This document shows, piece by piece, positions 1 to 9,119 of a stretch of DNA of 64,000 nt (the first letter of the stretch is position 1; each line of letters opens with the position of its first letter). The notes beneath the pieces are model-generated. The model was not told the DNA's origin. It was given only the letters and a program-made list of their open reading frames with translations, and did not search any database. Source of the DNA: Akkermansia sp. (GTDB lineage: Bacteria; Verrucomicrobiota; Verrucomicrobiia; Verrucomicrobiales; Akkermansiaceae); assembly GCA_024405415.1 (NCBI GenBank), contig JAKSOV010000002.1:1-64000 (forward strand). The letters are read 5' to 3'. The translations under genes were made by a program, and so were the position numbers.

Positions 1-57
1 AAATAGTACATAGTACCTAGTACATAGTAAATCTACAAATCCTCATTTGTCCGCCAA
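1..57. repeat. right end of an intergenic heptamer-array element (copy A)
   Basis: Heptamers GTACATA, GTACCTA, GTACATA follow one another and lead into a short stem-loop, ACAAAT-CCTC-ATTTGT. The same text occurs at the right end of the complete copy at 18483-18698, which has two extra heptamers. The rest of this copy would lie to the left of the window. Confidence 0.8.
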
Positions 58-100
58 GTGAAGGTCTGATTATCAGGAGGTATTCAGGCGAAAATCGCGC

Positions 101-129
101 TTGAACTCTGTGGCGTGTGAGCGTATAAT
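101..129 (+). promoter_or_regulatory. sigma-70-type promoter of the exbB gene
   Basis: TTGAAC (101-106) and a perfect TATAAT (124-129) are 17 bp apart. The first ATG starts at 138, only 8 nt after the -10 box, so the predicted transcript begins almost at the start codon and has no room for a ribosome-binding site. Confidence 0.75.
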
Positions 130-137
130 ACCCGCGT

Positions 138-917
138 ATGATGATTGCCGACATGTCTGCCAACGTAGCCTCCGAAGCCGCGGAAGCGCTGAAAAACGTC
201 GATATCTCTTCCGCCGGCTGGGGCTTGCTGGAGCTTTTTGAGAAGGGCGGCCCCCTGATGTGGGCTTTGCTGTTCCTCTCCGTTATCGCGATGATGGTGT
301 TCATCATCTGCCTGTGGACTACGCGCCAGTCTGCGGTGTTGCCTCAGCGCATGGTGATGGCTGTGGAATCCTGCATCCGCCGCAAGGATTACGCCGTGCT
401 CATGAGCATGTGCGAGCGAGACGGCTCCAGCTTTGCGCTGACGGTGCATGTCATCGTTATGTTCCTGCAGCGCAACCCCCGCGCTTCCATGGAGGAAGTA
501 CGCGAGGTGGCCGGCGCGGAAGGCGCCCGCCAGGCGAATATCCTCACGCGCCAGATCAACTGGCTCTCCGACATCGGCGCCATTGCGCCCATGATCGGTT
601 TGCTCGGCACCGTGCTCGGCATGATGAAGACTTTCATGGAGATGGCTGCCGGCAATTTTGAGGGCGTCAAGCAGATGCAGATGGCCTCCGGTATTGCCGA
701 GGCCATGATTACCACGGCCGGCGGTCTGGTGCTGGCCATTCCCAGCATGGCGGCCTATGTGTTTTTCCGCAGCCGCGTGCAGAAGCGCATCACTGATATG
801 GAGGTGGCCGTCACGCACATCCTGTCCGTCATTGCGGTGCAGATGGACCGGGAGAAACGCCTGAGCAGCACCTACCAGCGCGGCACCGCCAGCGAGGTGA
901 TGGATGATGATCTGTAA
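138..917 (+). CDS. MotA/TolQ/ExbB-family proton channel protein
   Basis: Inner-membrane proton channel subunit that, with the ExbD/TolR protein encoded next, converts proton-motive force into work on the envelope. The 259-residue protein has three membrane segments at about 38-60, 145-165 and 190-210. The family motif GLLGTVLGMMKTF is at 154-166. The start has two ATG codons in a row (138 and 141) just after a strong promoter, with no Shine-Dalgarno sequence. The following genes (ExbD/TolR, a large TPR protein and a peptidoglycan polymerase) suggest a Tol-like envelope role more than iron uptake. The sequence alone does not separate TolQ from ExbB. Family assignment is secure. Confidence 0.93.
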   Translation: MMIADMSANVASEAAEALKNVDISSAGWGLLELFEKGGPLMWALLFLSVIAMMVFIICLWTTRQSAVLPQRMVMAVESCIRRKDYAVLMSMCERDGSSFALTVHVIVMFLQRNPRASMEEVREVAGAEGARQANILTRQINWLSDIGAIAPMIGLLGTVLGMMKTFMEMAAGNFEGVKQMQMASGIAEAMITTAGGLVLAIPSMAAYVFFRSRVQKRITDMEVAVTHILSVIAVQMDREKRLSSTYQRGTASEVMDDDL

Positions 918-950
918 AGCCCGGCCCGAACGGTAATTTTTCTTCGCCGC

Positions 951-1382
951 ATGAAGTTCAAAACGAAAGTCCCGGAGCCCATCGGCTTCCAGCTGGCCCC
1001 GATGCTGGATGTCGTGTTCCTGCTGCTCATCTTCTTTGTGGTGACGCAGAAGTTCATCCTCAATGAGCAGGATTTGAAGGTGAAGGTGCCCACCGCCCCC
1101 AAGAGCACGGAGGAAACCAGCCGCGCCATTGATGAGATTATCATCAATGCCCGAGAGGATAACGGCGAGCTGATTATCACGATTGACCGCGAGGTGTTCA
1201 CCCGGGAGGCTCTCTCCGCCATGTTGCAGCGCATGATTGCCGTCAACCCCAACCAGCCCGTGCGTATCCGCGGCGATGCGGAAATGAGCTGGCAGCGCAT
1301 GGCTGATGTCATCTCCACCTGCTCGCAGGCCGGGGTGTGGAACGTGTCTTTCTCCAAACAGATGCCGCAGGAGCAGAAATAA
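951..1382 (+). CDS. ExbD/TolR-family biopolymer transport protein
   Basis: Partner of the proton channel encoded just upstream. The 143-residue protein has a short cytoplasmic N-terminus, a single membrane helix at about 16-34 with the conserved in-membrane aspartate (Asp20, in APMLDVVFLLLIFF), and a periplasmic domain with the usual ExbD/TolR pattern. The gene follows the channel gene by 33 bp on the same strand and is probably co-transcribed. No Shine-Dalgarno sequence is visible. Whether the pair serves a TonB-like or a Tol-like system is not decided by the sequence. Confidence 0.92.
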   Translation: MKFKTKVPEPIGFQLAPMLDVVFLLLIFFVVTQKFILNEQDLKVKVPTAPKSTEETSRAIDEIIINAREDNGELIITIDREVFTREALSAMLQRMIAVNPNQPVRIRGDAEMSWQRMADVISTCSQAGVWNVSFSKQMPQEQK

Positions 1383-1436
1383 GCCTGTCCCGTGCAGCTG
1401 TCGTCTTACTCACTGTCCTCCTTCCTTAAATTCGAT

Positions 1437-3893
1437 ATGAACGTCCTTCTTCGTTTGCTCCCGGTGCTGGGCCTCATCCCCGCGCCGCTTGCTGCGCAGC
1501 AGCCTGCGGATAACCCGCTTGTTTCCAACCGGGAGTCCGATTCCTACGCTATTGCCGAGCAGCTCTACGTGCAGGCCCGCAACACGGCGGACCCCTCCAA
1601 CAAGGCTGTCGCCATGCACCGTGCTGCCGAACTCTTCCGCCGCTATACCGAGAATTTCCCCAAGGCGGCCAACCGCGACAAGGCGCTCTACCTGCTCGCC
1701 GTGTGCTTACAGGAATCCGGCGATGCCGCCGCTTCCAACGCCACGCTCGGCACGCTGGCCAACACCATGCATGGGGAGTACGCCGCCGCCGCCGCTTATA
1801 AACTGGCCACGCAAAGCTCGGAGCGCCGCCTGTGGGACAGCGCTATCGGCTACTACCGCATCGCCGCCAAAGAGACGAAGCGCAACGAACTGCGCAATGA
1901 TGCCCAGTACCGCCTGGCGCGCGCTTACCAGCAGGCCGGCAAGCGCAAGGAGGCAGAGGAGGCCTTCAGCGGTGTTCGCACGCTCCCCGGCGTCACGCCT
2001 GCCATTGCTCAGGCCTCGCTCTTCGCGCTGGCTCAGATGAAGACCGAGGACGGTGAGGATGCCGAGGCCTACGGCCTTTTCGGCAACCTGCTGCAACAGA
2101 ACGGCCTCGATGAGCAGATGAAGGGCACCGCCACCTTGCAGGCAGCGCGTTTGGCCGCCAAGCTCGGCAAGAGCACGGAGTCCCAGACCCTCTACAACAG
2201 ACTCGCAGCCATCCCCGGCATGGAGAAGTATGCAGGTGAGGCTATGTACGAAAGCCTTTTGGCGCTCTTTAATGAGAAGAAGTACATCGAGGTTGTGCGT
2301 GCGGCATCCTCCCGCAACACCACTTTGGATGATCCTGTGAAAGAGGCTCGCCGCGACCTGATTGTGGGGCAGTCCAACCTTGAAATCAAGCAGTATGAGG
2401 CCGCGGCCGAGTGGTTCCGCACGGCGGAGAGAACTCAGCCCGGCACCCCCGTCGCGGCTGATGCCGGGTATCGTCGTCTCATTTGCATTCAGCAGGTGCG
2501 TCGTTTGGACTTCGTCCGAGAGGCAGAGTCCTACCTCTCCGCCTATGGTGACGCGCCGGCTACGGCCAATCTTCCCTGCATCGATTTGGTGCGCCTCATG
2601 TATGCAGACCGCCTGATGGGGGCAGACCCCGCTGCCGCTGCCCGCCAGTTTGAGGCCATCAACATCGAGCAGTTGCCTGAGGCCGTTCGCCCCGATGCGC
2701 TCTACAAAAAAGCATGGTGCGCGTCTTCCGGAGACCAGTACGACCCCGTCCCCCCGCTGGATACCTTCATCTCCTCCTACGCCGAAGATAAGCGACTGCC
2801 GGAGGCGCTGGCCCTGCGCGGCTCCGCCCTCGTCAAACAGGGCAAACTCAGCGCCGCTCTGGCGGACTTCGACCGCGTGATTAACGATTTCTCCGATAGC
2901 GAGGCGGCGGCCGTCTGTTGGCAGCGCGCGGCCCAAGCCTGTGCTACGAGCGCGCCGGATAAGATGATTTCCTACTACGAAGGCCTGATTCACTACTACG
3001 AGGCGCTGGTGAAACGCGGCGGCAAGGATAAGCCCGCCGCCATAGCTGAGGCCCATTACAACATCGCCTGTGCGCTCTACGAAAAAGACCCCGCCGCCGC
3101 GGTACCTCACTTCCGCGAGGCTCGCACGCTCAATGCGGAGCAATATGCCTCTCTGGTGGATTTGCGCTTGGTGCAATGCTTCTTCAAGATGAAAGACGCC
3201 GAAAACCTGCGCGTGGCATTGCAGACGCTGGAGCAGACCAACCAAGGCTCCTACCGCGCTTTGCCCCCGGCTATTCTGCGTTGGTGCGGTTGGTCCTGCT
3301 TCCAAGTGCACGATTTTGCCGCCGCAGACAAATACCTCACGGATGCCTTGCTGCGCGAACCCCGCGAGAAATATCATGCCGCGGACGGCAGCGAGCAGGA
3401 GCGCCCCAAGGTGGAGCCCATCGTCTGGAAGACCCTCGCCCGAGCCCGACTGGAGTTGCAGCACTATGAGGACGGCCTGCAACCCGCGGAGTTCTACGTC
3501 TCCATGGAGAGCCAGCCCTACCGCAAGGCGGAAGGCATGCGCGATGAGGCGCTGCTTCTCATCGGCCTCAAGCGCACCAAGGAGGCACGAGATCTGTGCG
3601 AAAAGGCTATTGCCATGGGCATTGACGGTTTGATTAAGAGCTCCCTCTTCGTCACCTTGGGCGATGCCTGTTACGCGGAGCAACAGTACAGCGAGGCCGC
3701 CAAGTATTACGGGCGCACAGCCAACGTGGTGAGCGACCGCGAGCTGAAACCCGCCGCGCTCTACAAGATTGCCCGAGCTCTGCGCAAGTGCGAGAAGGAA
3801 GGTGAGGCTGCGCAGTATGAGCAGAGCCTGCGCAGCGAGTTCCCCGATTGGACCCCCGGACCCGCCATCCGCGCCTTGGTCGGGCAGGATTAA
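1437..3893 (+). CDS. large exported tetratricopeptide-repeat protein
   Basis: From the ATG at 1437 the product is about 818 residues. It has a signal peptide (MNVLLRLLPVLGLIPAPLAAQ) and then many TPR-like helical pairs through the whole chain (for example AEQLYVQARN, AQYRLARAYQQAGKRKEAEEAF, ALYKIARALRKCEKEGEAAQ). A GTG at 1392 would add 15 residues ahead of the signal peptide and is less likely. TPR proteins of this kind act as periplasmic scaffolds. CpoB/YbgF next to Tol genes, which coordinates Tol with PBP1B, is the obvious analogy because the neighbours here are ExbB/ExbD and a GT51 polymerase. That functional link is inference; the repeats and signal peptide are seen directly. Confidence 0.88.
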   Translation: MNVLLRLLPVLGLIPAPLAAQQPADNPLVSNRESDSYAIAEQLYVQARNTADPSNKAVAMHRAAELFRRYTENFPKAANRDKALYLLAVCLQESGDAAASNATLGTLANTMHGEYAAAAAYKLATQSSERRLWDSAIGYYRIAAKETKRNELRNDAQYRLARAYQQAGKRKEAEEAFSGVRTLPGVTPAIAQASLFALAQMKTEDGEDAEAYGLFGNLLQQNGLDEQMKGTATLQAARLAAKLGKSTESQTLYNRLAAIPGMEKYAGEAMYESLLALFNEKKYIEVVRAASSRNTTLDDPVKEARRDLIVGQSNLEIKQYEAAAEWFRTAERTQPGTPVAADAGYRRLICIQQVRRLDFVREAESYLSAYGDAPATANLPCIDLVRLMYADRLMGADPAAAARQFEAINIEQLPEAVRPDALYKKAWCASSGDQYDPVPPLDTFISSYAEDKRLPEALALRGSALVKQGKLSAALADFDRVINDFSDSEAAAVCWQRAAQACATSAPDKMISYYEGLIHYYEALVKRGGKDKPAAIAEAHYNIACALYEKDPAAAVPHFREARTLNAEQYASLVDLRLVQCFFKMKDAENLRVALQTLEQTNQGSYRALPPAILRWCGWSCFQVHDFAAADKYLTDALLREPREKYHAADGSEQERPKVEPIVWKTLARARLELQHYEDGLQPAEFYVSMESQPYRKAEGMRDEALLLIGLKRTKEARDLCEKAIAMGIDGLIKSSLFVTLGDACYAEQQYSEAAKYYGRTANVVSDRELKPAALYKIARALRKCEKEGEAAQYEQSLRSEFPDWTPGPAIRALVGQD

Positions 3894-3908
3894 CGACATT
3901 GCCGCCGT

Positions 3909-5816
3909 ATGTTTTATTCCAAGGGAGAGAATCGCCGCAAAAGTTGGTTTCGCCTGCTCACCATCGGGCAGAAGAAGCTCCTCGCGCTGAGCGTCGTCGT
4001 CGGTATTCTTGCGGCGTGCTTCCTCGGCACGTTGGTGTTCTACACGGCCCGCGCCGTGCAGTTTGACATCAATGCGGTGGTTGCGGCTCCCGGCAGCAGC
4101 ATGCTCTACGACGCGGATAACCGCCCGATTGCGTCTCTCTCCGGCGAAGATAACGCCCCGCTGACGTGGGCGGAGCTGCCGGAGCATCTGGTGAACGCCT
4201 TCGTGGCGCGCGAGGATGAGGGCTTTTTCGATCACAACGGCGTGGTGTTCAGCTCCGTCCTGCGTTCCGTTCTGCGCAATATGAGCTCCATGCGCTATGA
4301 GCAGGGAGCCTCCACCATCACCATGCAGCTCACCCGCAACGTCTACGAGCTGCATGACAAGAGCCTCGACCGCAAGTTGCTGGAGGCCATGCTGGCGCAG
4401 CGCATCGAGCGCCGATACGATAAGCAGACCATCCTTATGCAGTATCTGAGCCGTATCTACTTCGGCCAGAACTGCGACGGCATTCGCGCCGCCGCCCGCC
4501 GCTACTTCAATAAGGAGGTGCGCGAGCTCGACCTCGTGGAATGCGCCACGCTGGCGGGCTTGGTGCGAGGCCCCTCCATCTACAACCCCGAGAGAAGTAT
4601 GGAGCGCGCGATGCGCGTGAAGGCCGAAACGCTGGACCGCATGGAGGACTGCGGTTTCATCACCGCAGAGCAGTGCGCGGAAGCGAAGGCCGCCCCCATC
4701 GTGCTGCATCGGGAGGACGGCGCGCGCTTCGGTGTGAGCACCTATGCCTCCATGTGGGCGCAGAATGAGCTGGATGAGCTTACCGCCACCGTTACGAGTG
4801 AACAGGCAACCACGGGCGTCAGCGTTGTCACGAACCTGAATCTGGCCATTCAGCAGCTCATTGAGCAGGCATCCGAGCGCGCTCTCTGCGCCGTAGAAAA
4901 TCCCGCTCGTTATCCCGAAACGTGGGATGCCCTCGCCGGGGATGAAAGCGCTGCCGAGGAGCAGAAAAAGGCTTTCATGAAAATGCGCCGCCCCAAGGAG
5001 CTGAAGGTGCGCGGCGAGGATAACGATTTCAAGGACCTCTTGCAGGCCTGTGTGCTGGTGGTGGACACCCGCCGCAACTGCAAGGGCAATGTGCTGGCGC
5101 TCACGGCCGGGCGCAGCGCCGCAGACGGCGTGGACCGTTGGCAGGGAATGCTGCAACCCGGTCGTGCAGCGGCTCCCGTGCTGTTCTGCTGTGCCTGCAT
5201 GCCGGGGCGCGATGACCGCCATATCGTGGCACGCGATACAGAGGTAACGGGCCGCAGCCTCGGCTATGAGCCGGTGCGCTCTTTTTACGACTCTCTGCAA
5301 CTGGAGCATTGCACGCTGCCGGACAGCGAGCATGCCGATGCGCTCTACAACGGGCTTTTCCCCATGCGCCGCATCGATTTGGCTAACCTGCATTTCCGCT
5401 TGCAGAACCAGGGGCGCGGCTACCGTCTGAGCCTCGTCAACACCATCTGGAACCGCCACCAAATCCCCATCTATCGCTATGAGGCGGACAAGGCGCCTGA
5501 ATACATCCGCCGCGAAACGGCAGATGCCGTGGCAGGACTTTCTCCCTTTGTCGTGCAGGAGGGCGAGCCCGTCATCCTCAGCGAGCCCTTGGCGGGGTAT
5601 ACGGGGTACTGGGTGATGATTTACCGCCCCAAGGCTGTGTGTGTCTTTGTCTGGATGGGCATGGACAACCCGGAATCCGCCGTGGCGGCGGCGCCCGAGT
5701 GGCGCGCGCTGCTGCCCAAGGCCGCGGGAAATCTCGCCCGCGAGATTTTTAACGGTTCGCGTGCCATTCTCCGCGCGCAGAATAATTCTCCCACCCCTGA
5801 GCAGGCAAACAAGTGA
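3909..5816 (+). CDS. GT51 peptidoglycan glycosyltransferase (PBP1-like) with degenerate transpeptidase domain
   Basis: 635 residues with a membrane anchor at about 21-47. The GT51 domain keeps its motifs: EDEGFFDHNG (102-111, catalytic Glu), GASTITMQLTRN (133-144) and an intact RIERRYDKQTILMQYLSRIYFG stretch shortly after. The C-terminal half still looks like a class A PBP transpeptidase (ACVLVVDTRR, GNVLALTAGRS), but the SxxK nucleophile site reads LQPGRAAAPVLF (415-426) and the KTG site reads AGYTGYW (562-568). No catalytic Ser or Lys remains, so it should polymerise glycan without cross-linking. It overlaps the next gene by 4 bp (GTGA) and follows the TPR gene by 15 bp. Confidence 0.9.
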   Translation: MFYSKGENRRKSWFRLLTIGQKKLLALSVVVGILAACFLGTLVFYTARAVQFDINAVVAAPGSSMLYDADNRPIASLSGEDNAPLTWAELPEHLVNAFVAREDEGFFDHNGVVFSSVLRSVLRNMSSMRYEQGASTITMQLTRNVYELHDKSLDRKLLEAMLAQRIERRYDKQTILMQYLSRIYFGQNCDGIRAAARRYFNKEVRELDLVECATLAGLVRGPSIYNPERSMERAMRVKAETLDRMEDCGFITAEQCAEAKAAPIVLHREDGARFGVSTYASMWAQNELDELTATVTSEQATTGVSVVTNLNLAIQQLIEQASERALCAVENPARYPETWDALAGDESAAEEQKKAFMKMRRPKELKVRGEDNDFKDLLQACVLVVDTRRNCKGNVLALTAGRSAADGVDRWQGMLQPGRAAAPVLFCCACMPGRDDRHIVARDTEVTGRSLGYEPVRSFYDSLQLEHCTLPDSEHADALYNGLFPMRRIDLANLHFRLQNQGRGYRLSLVNTIWNRHQIPIYRYEADKAPEYIRRETADAVAGLSPFVVQEGEPVILSEPLAGYTGYWVMIYRPKAVCVFVWMGMDNPESAVAAAPEWRALLPKAAGNLAREIFNGSRAILRAQNNSPTPEQANK

Positions 5817-6586
5817 CGACGGATTACACAGCCTATCTCGATGTGGCGGAGCAAGCTGCGCGCAGGGCCGGAGCCTTTTTGAAGGCCGCCTTCCATGCTC
5901 AGAAAACCGTGGACGAGACCTTGGCTCACGACATCAAACTGCGCCTCGATAAGGAGACACAGGCCCTGATTGCCGCCGAACTGTTGGGGGCATTCCCCGA
6001 AACATCCCTCTTGGGGGAGGAAGGAAACGACGGCCGAGCGGACAGCGAGCTGCAATGGATTGTTGACCCGCTGGACGGTACCGTCAACTACTTCTACGGC
6101 ATCCCTATCTTCTGCACAGCCATTGCCCTGCGTGCCGCGGGAAAACTCGTCCTCGGCGTGGTGTACGACCCCATGCAGGATGAATGCTACCGTGCTCTCG
6201 CCGGCGGTGTCGCCACCTGCAACGGCGAGCCGATTCACGTCTCCTACCGTGAACGCATGGCCGAGGCCGTCGTCTTTATCGGCCACGGCACCCACGACGG
6301 CAGCGGCGAGGCCGGTATCCGCCGCTTTGCACACGTCTCCAAGCAGGTGCGCAAAATCCGCATCCTCGGGTCCGCCGCCGTTGCGCTCTGCTATATCGCG
6401 GCGGGGCGCTTCGATGCCTATGTGGAGGCTCGCATCTCGCTGTGGGATTTCGCCGCTGCTCGCGTGATTTTGGAGGCCGCGGGGGGTGTGTTGGAGTTCA
6501 CCCCCGCCGATGAAGCGGGAATCAAGGGCGCCGTCTGCGCGTGGAACGGCCGTCTCCCCCTGCACGAAGCTCTGAGCATGGAATAA
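5813..6586 (+). CDS. inositol monophosphatase family protein
   Basis: Mg-dependent phosphomonoesterase family (IMPase, SuhB and HisN-type enzymes). The 257-residue protein carries the metal-binding motifs LLGEEGN (67-72) and WIVDPLDGTVN (82-92), and the C-terminal LWDFAAA with the conserved Asp at about 212. The start is a GTG overlapping the TGA of the PBP gene, so the two are translationally coupled. The substrate cannot be told from sequence: inositol phosphate, histidinol phosphate and fructose bisphosphate are all known in the family. Confidence 0.9.
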   Translation: MTTDYTAYLDVAEQAARRAGAFLKAAFHAQKTVDETLAHDIKLRLDKETQALIAAELLGAFPETSLLGEEGNDGRADSELQWIVDPLDGTVNYFYGIPIFCTAIALRAAGKLVLGVVYDPMQDECYRALAGGVATCNGEPIHVSYRERMAEAVVFIGHGTHDGSGEAGIRRFAHVSKQVRKIRILGSAAVALCYIAAGRFDAYVEARISLWDFAAARVILEAAGGVLEFTPADEAGIKGAVCAWNGRLPLHEALSME

Positions 6587-6590
6587 GCGC

Positions 6591-7829
6591 ATGGAACACG
6601 AACAGCCCAGCGTGCGCCGCCTGGCGTGGAAAGCCCTCCTCCGTTGGAACAAGGGCGGCATCTTTGCGGAAACACTCGTAGCCCGCGCCGCCGCGGAGCA
6701 CAAGCTCTCCCCGTCTGATCGCGCCCTTCTGCAAGCGCTCGTTTACGACACTCTCCGCAACCTCTCGTGGTTGGACCACCTGCGCAAGGCCCTGCGCCCC
6801 GCGCCGCTGGAGAACGATATCCGCGTGCTGGTGCAGCTCGGTCTCTGCCAGCTCTTTGTGCTGAAACAGGCGGAGCACGCCGCCGTCTCGGAGACGGTGA
6901 AGCTTGCCCCCGCCCGCGCTCGCGGCGTGGTGAACGGCATGCTGCGCAACGCTGCGCGCCGTCGTGCGGCGTTTGAGGCGGAGCGCGAGACGCTGCCGCC
7001 CGCCATCCGCTTCTCCACGCCGAGCTGGCTCGTGCGCCGCTGGATGCTGCAGTTCGGCGAGGCCGACACGCTCGCCATGCTGGCGTGGAACACGCAGACC
7101 CCGCCGCTCTACGCACGCCTGAACCCGCTGCACCCCATGGACAGCGTGCCCGAGGCGTGGGAGCCGCTGGCGGAGGCCCCCCTCTGGTACCGCGTGCACG
7201 GCCCGTTGCCCGCGGCGGCGCTTCAGGCAGGGCAGGTGTACATGGCGGACCCCTCCACGCGCCACAGCGTGCGGCTGCTTGCCCCGAAGGCGGGGGAGCG
7301 TATCCTCGATGCCTGTGCCGCCCCCGGCGGTAAATCAGCCGCCATCATCGGCGCTACGGAAGGGCGCGTTTCGCTCCTCTCTACGGATGCGGAAGCTCAT
7401 CGCCTCCCTATGCTGGAAGAAAACCTGCGCCGGGCAGGGGGGCAGGATGTGCAGGTGGCGCAGCATGACTGGAGCACCCCTTGCCCCGAGGCGTGGCGCG
7501 GCGCTTTCGATGCCGTATTGCTCGATGTGCCGTGCAGCAACTCCGGCGTGTTGCAGCGCCGCGTGGATGCCCGCTGGCGCTTGCAGGAGGAGGAGATTGC
7601 CCGTCTTGCCGCCCTTCAGATGCAGATACTGGAGCAGGGGGCAGCTGCCGTGAAGGCGGGAGGCCGCCTCGTCTACTCCACCTGCTCCATCGACCGCGAG
7701 GAAGACCGCGCCCTTGTGGACGCTTTCCTCGCCGCGCACCCTGAGTTTGAACTTGCCGAGGACATCCTCGTCCTCCCCCACCGCGCCCAAGCAGACGGCG
7801 CCTACGCCGCGTTGCTGCGTCGGAAATAA
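6591..7829 (+). CDS. rsmB: 16S rRNA m5C967 methyltransferase RsmB
   Basis: S-adenosylmethionine-dependent rRNA methyltransferase of the RsmB/NOP2 family. The 412 residues include a NusB-like RNA-binding domain (about 1-130) and a Rossmann methyltransferase domain. SAM motif I is LDACAAPGGKSA (239-250). The two cysteines are in DVPCSNSG (312-319) and YSTCSID (362-368), the latter being the catalytic Cys of the family. The gene starts 4 bp after the upstream phosphatase. The last 17 codons (LPHRAQADGAYAALL...) occur again as a fragment at 9120-9176. Confidence 0.93.
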   Translation: MEHEQPSVRRLAWKALLRWNKGGIFAETLVARAAAEHKLSPSDRALLQALVYDTLRNLSWLDHLRKALRPAPLENDIRVLVQLGLCQLFVLKQAEHAAVSETVKLAPARARGVVNGMLRNAARRRAAFEAERETLPPAIRFSTPSWLVRRWMLQFGEADTLAMLAWNTQTPPLYARLNPLHPMDSVPEAWEPLAEAPLWYRVHGPLPAAALQAGQVYMADPSTRHSVRLLAPKAGERILDACAAPGGKSAAIIGATEGRVSLLSTDAEAHRLPMLEENLRRAGGQDVQVAQHDWSTPCPEAWRGAFDAVLLDVPCSNSGVLQRRVDARWRLQEEEIARLAALQMQILEQGAAAVKAGGRLVYSTCSIDREEDRALVDAFLAAHPEFELAEDILVLPHRAQADGAYAALLRRK

Positions 7830-7847
7830 TCCATTCCATCATTGAGC

Positions 7848-9095
7848 ATGAGCAGACAAAAGGTGCGTCAAATCGGTAGGTATATCGGGTACACGCTGGC
7901 AGGGCTGCTGGTGACGTTGCTGTTGGCAGCCGGGGGCGGCGCGCTGTGGTTGTGGGGATGGACGTGGAAATCCGCTCCGTGTTTTCACGAAAGCTGGTCG
8001 GTCGAGGAACGCTCCGCTATCACTGAATTCGATGCCTATCTGCGGGAGCAATATGCTGCGGATGTTGCGAAGGAAATGGTGTCCTTTGCTCGGGCGTTTC
8101 AGTCAATAGAGGGAGCCGCACCCTCTGGCTCCGGCTTGGGGGAGAGGCTTGCCGCTGCCTATGTCGTCCGTTTGGTGGCAGCCCCCGTTTCTGAATGGTT
8201 ACATGAATTTGCCGAAAGCGGCGACGCTTCCTCCTCCGCTTCCGTGCATTGTTTGGATGTTCACGGCCTGACGCCTGCCATTCTTGCGGCTCAAACCGCC
8301 CATCTGAAGGCTCTCGAGGCTCTTGTGCAGCATGGAGCTAATCCCGATGCCCTTGCTTTCAGAGAGCAGGAATATACCGATTCCATGGAGATTGAGACGG
8401 TGATATCGCCCCTGCTGAGCGGGCATTTTACCAATGGACGCCAGCTGCCGTGGGAAACGCGTCGGCAAACGGCTGAGTTTCTGCTGGCTCATGGGGCAGA
8501 CCTCAATGTCTCGCGCCGCATCAATCAATTGAGTTGTGATTTGTCTCTGGTCGCGTATTGCCCGGAAGGGGTAGTGCCATGGATGTGGGCTCTGAACCAC
8601 GGCATGAGGATGAACCCGGAAGACCTGATGACGATTGTATGTTACGCTGAAGCACGCCCCGCGTTGGAGCTGGCGGTGCGAGAGAAGCGGGTGGATGTCA
8701 ATGATGCTTCCTATCGACAGACGGTGCTGCAAAGCTTGATGAGTGTTCTGTTACGCCCCTATGATGAGGAGATGTGGCAGGAAGAGCAGCCTGACCGCTT
8801 TGTGGAGACTCATTTGGCTCTTTTGCTCGCAGCAGGGGCTGACCCCAACCTGATTCCGAAGGAGGCAGAGCCTCAGCGCACCGATGAAAGCGATGATGCC
8901 TACGAGGAGCGACTCTGGCGCTCCGATGCCCGCTCCGACACTCCGCTTGACATCGCAACCCAAGCATCGGAGCGAGCCACGCTGCCCGCTCACCGCGAGC
9001 TCTGCCGTCGCGTCATTGAAAAGCTGCGGCATGCGGGCGCAAAACTGAAGCAGCCCGAAAGCGGTGGAAAGAACGACGATGAGCTCGTTCCGTAA
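7848..9095 (+). CDS. membrane-anchored ankyrin-repeat-like protein
   Basis: The chosen ATG at 7848 gives about 415 residues; a TTG two codons earlier is less likely. A membrane helix at about 12-37 is followed by ankyrin-like repeats, visible as GLTPAILAAQTAHLKALEAL...GANPDA, TAEFLLAHGADLN and HLALLLAAGADPNL, with a last repeat near TPLDIATQASERA. Ankyrin proteins mediate protein-protein contacts; no partner is suggested. The gene sits between rsmB and a copied piece of the rsmB 3' end, which suggests it was inserted there. Codon use looks less biased than in its neighbours. Confidence 0.78.
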   Translation: MSRQKVRQIGRYIGYTLAGLLVTLLLAAGGGALWLWGWTWKSAPCFHESWSVEERSAITEFDAYLREQYAADVAKEMVSFARAFQSIEGAAPSGSGLGERLAAAYVVRLVAAPVSEWLHEFAESGDASSSASVHCLDVHGLTPAILAAQTAHLKALEALVQHGANPDALAFREQEYTDSMEIETVISPLLSGHFTNGRQLPWETRRQTAEFLLAHGADLNVSRRINQLSCDLSLVAYCPEGVVPWMWALNHGMRMNPEDLMTIVCYAEARPALELAVREKRVDVNDASYRQTVLQSLMSVLLRPYDEEMWQEEQPDRFVETHLALLLAAGADPNLIPKEAEPQRTDESDDAYEERLWRSDARSDTPLDIATQASERATLPAHRELCRRVIEKLRHAGAKLKQPESGGKNDDELVP

Positions 9096-9119
9096 AACGA
9101 AGGATGGGCATTTCAGCGG

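Noticed and set aside
1707-5462. A minus-strand open frame of about 1250 codons
   Set aside because: It lies opposite the TPR and PBP genes, has no recognisable domains, and is the antisense shadow expected in GC-rich coding DNA.
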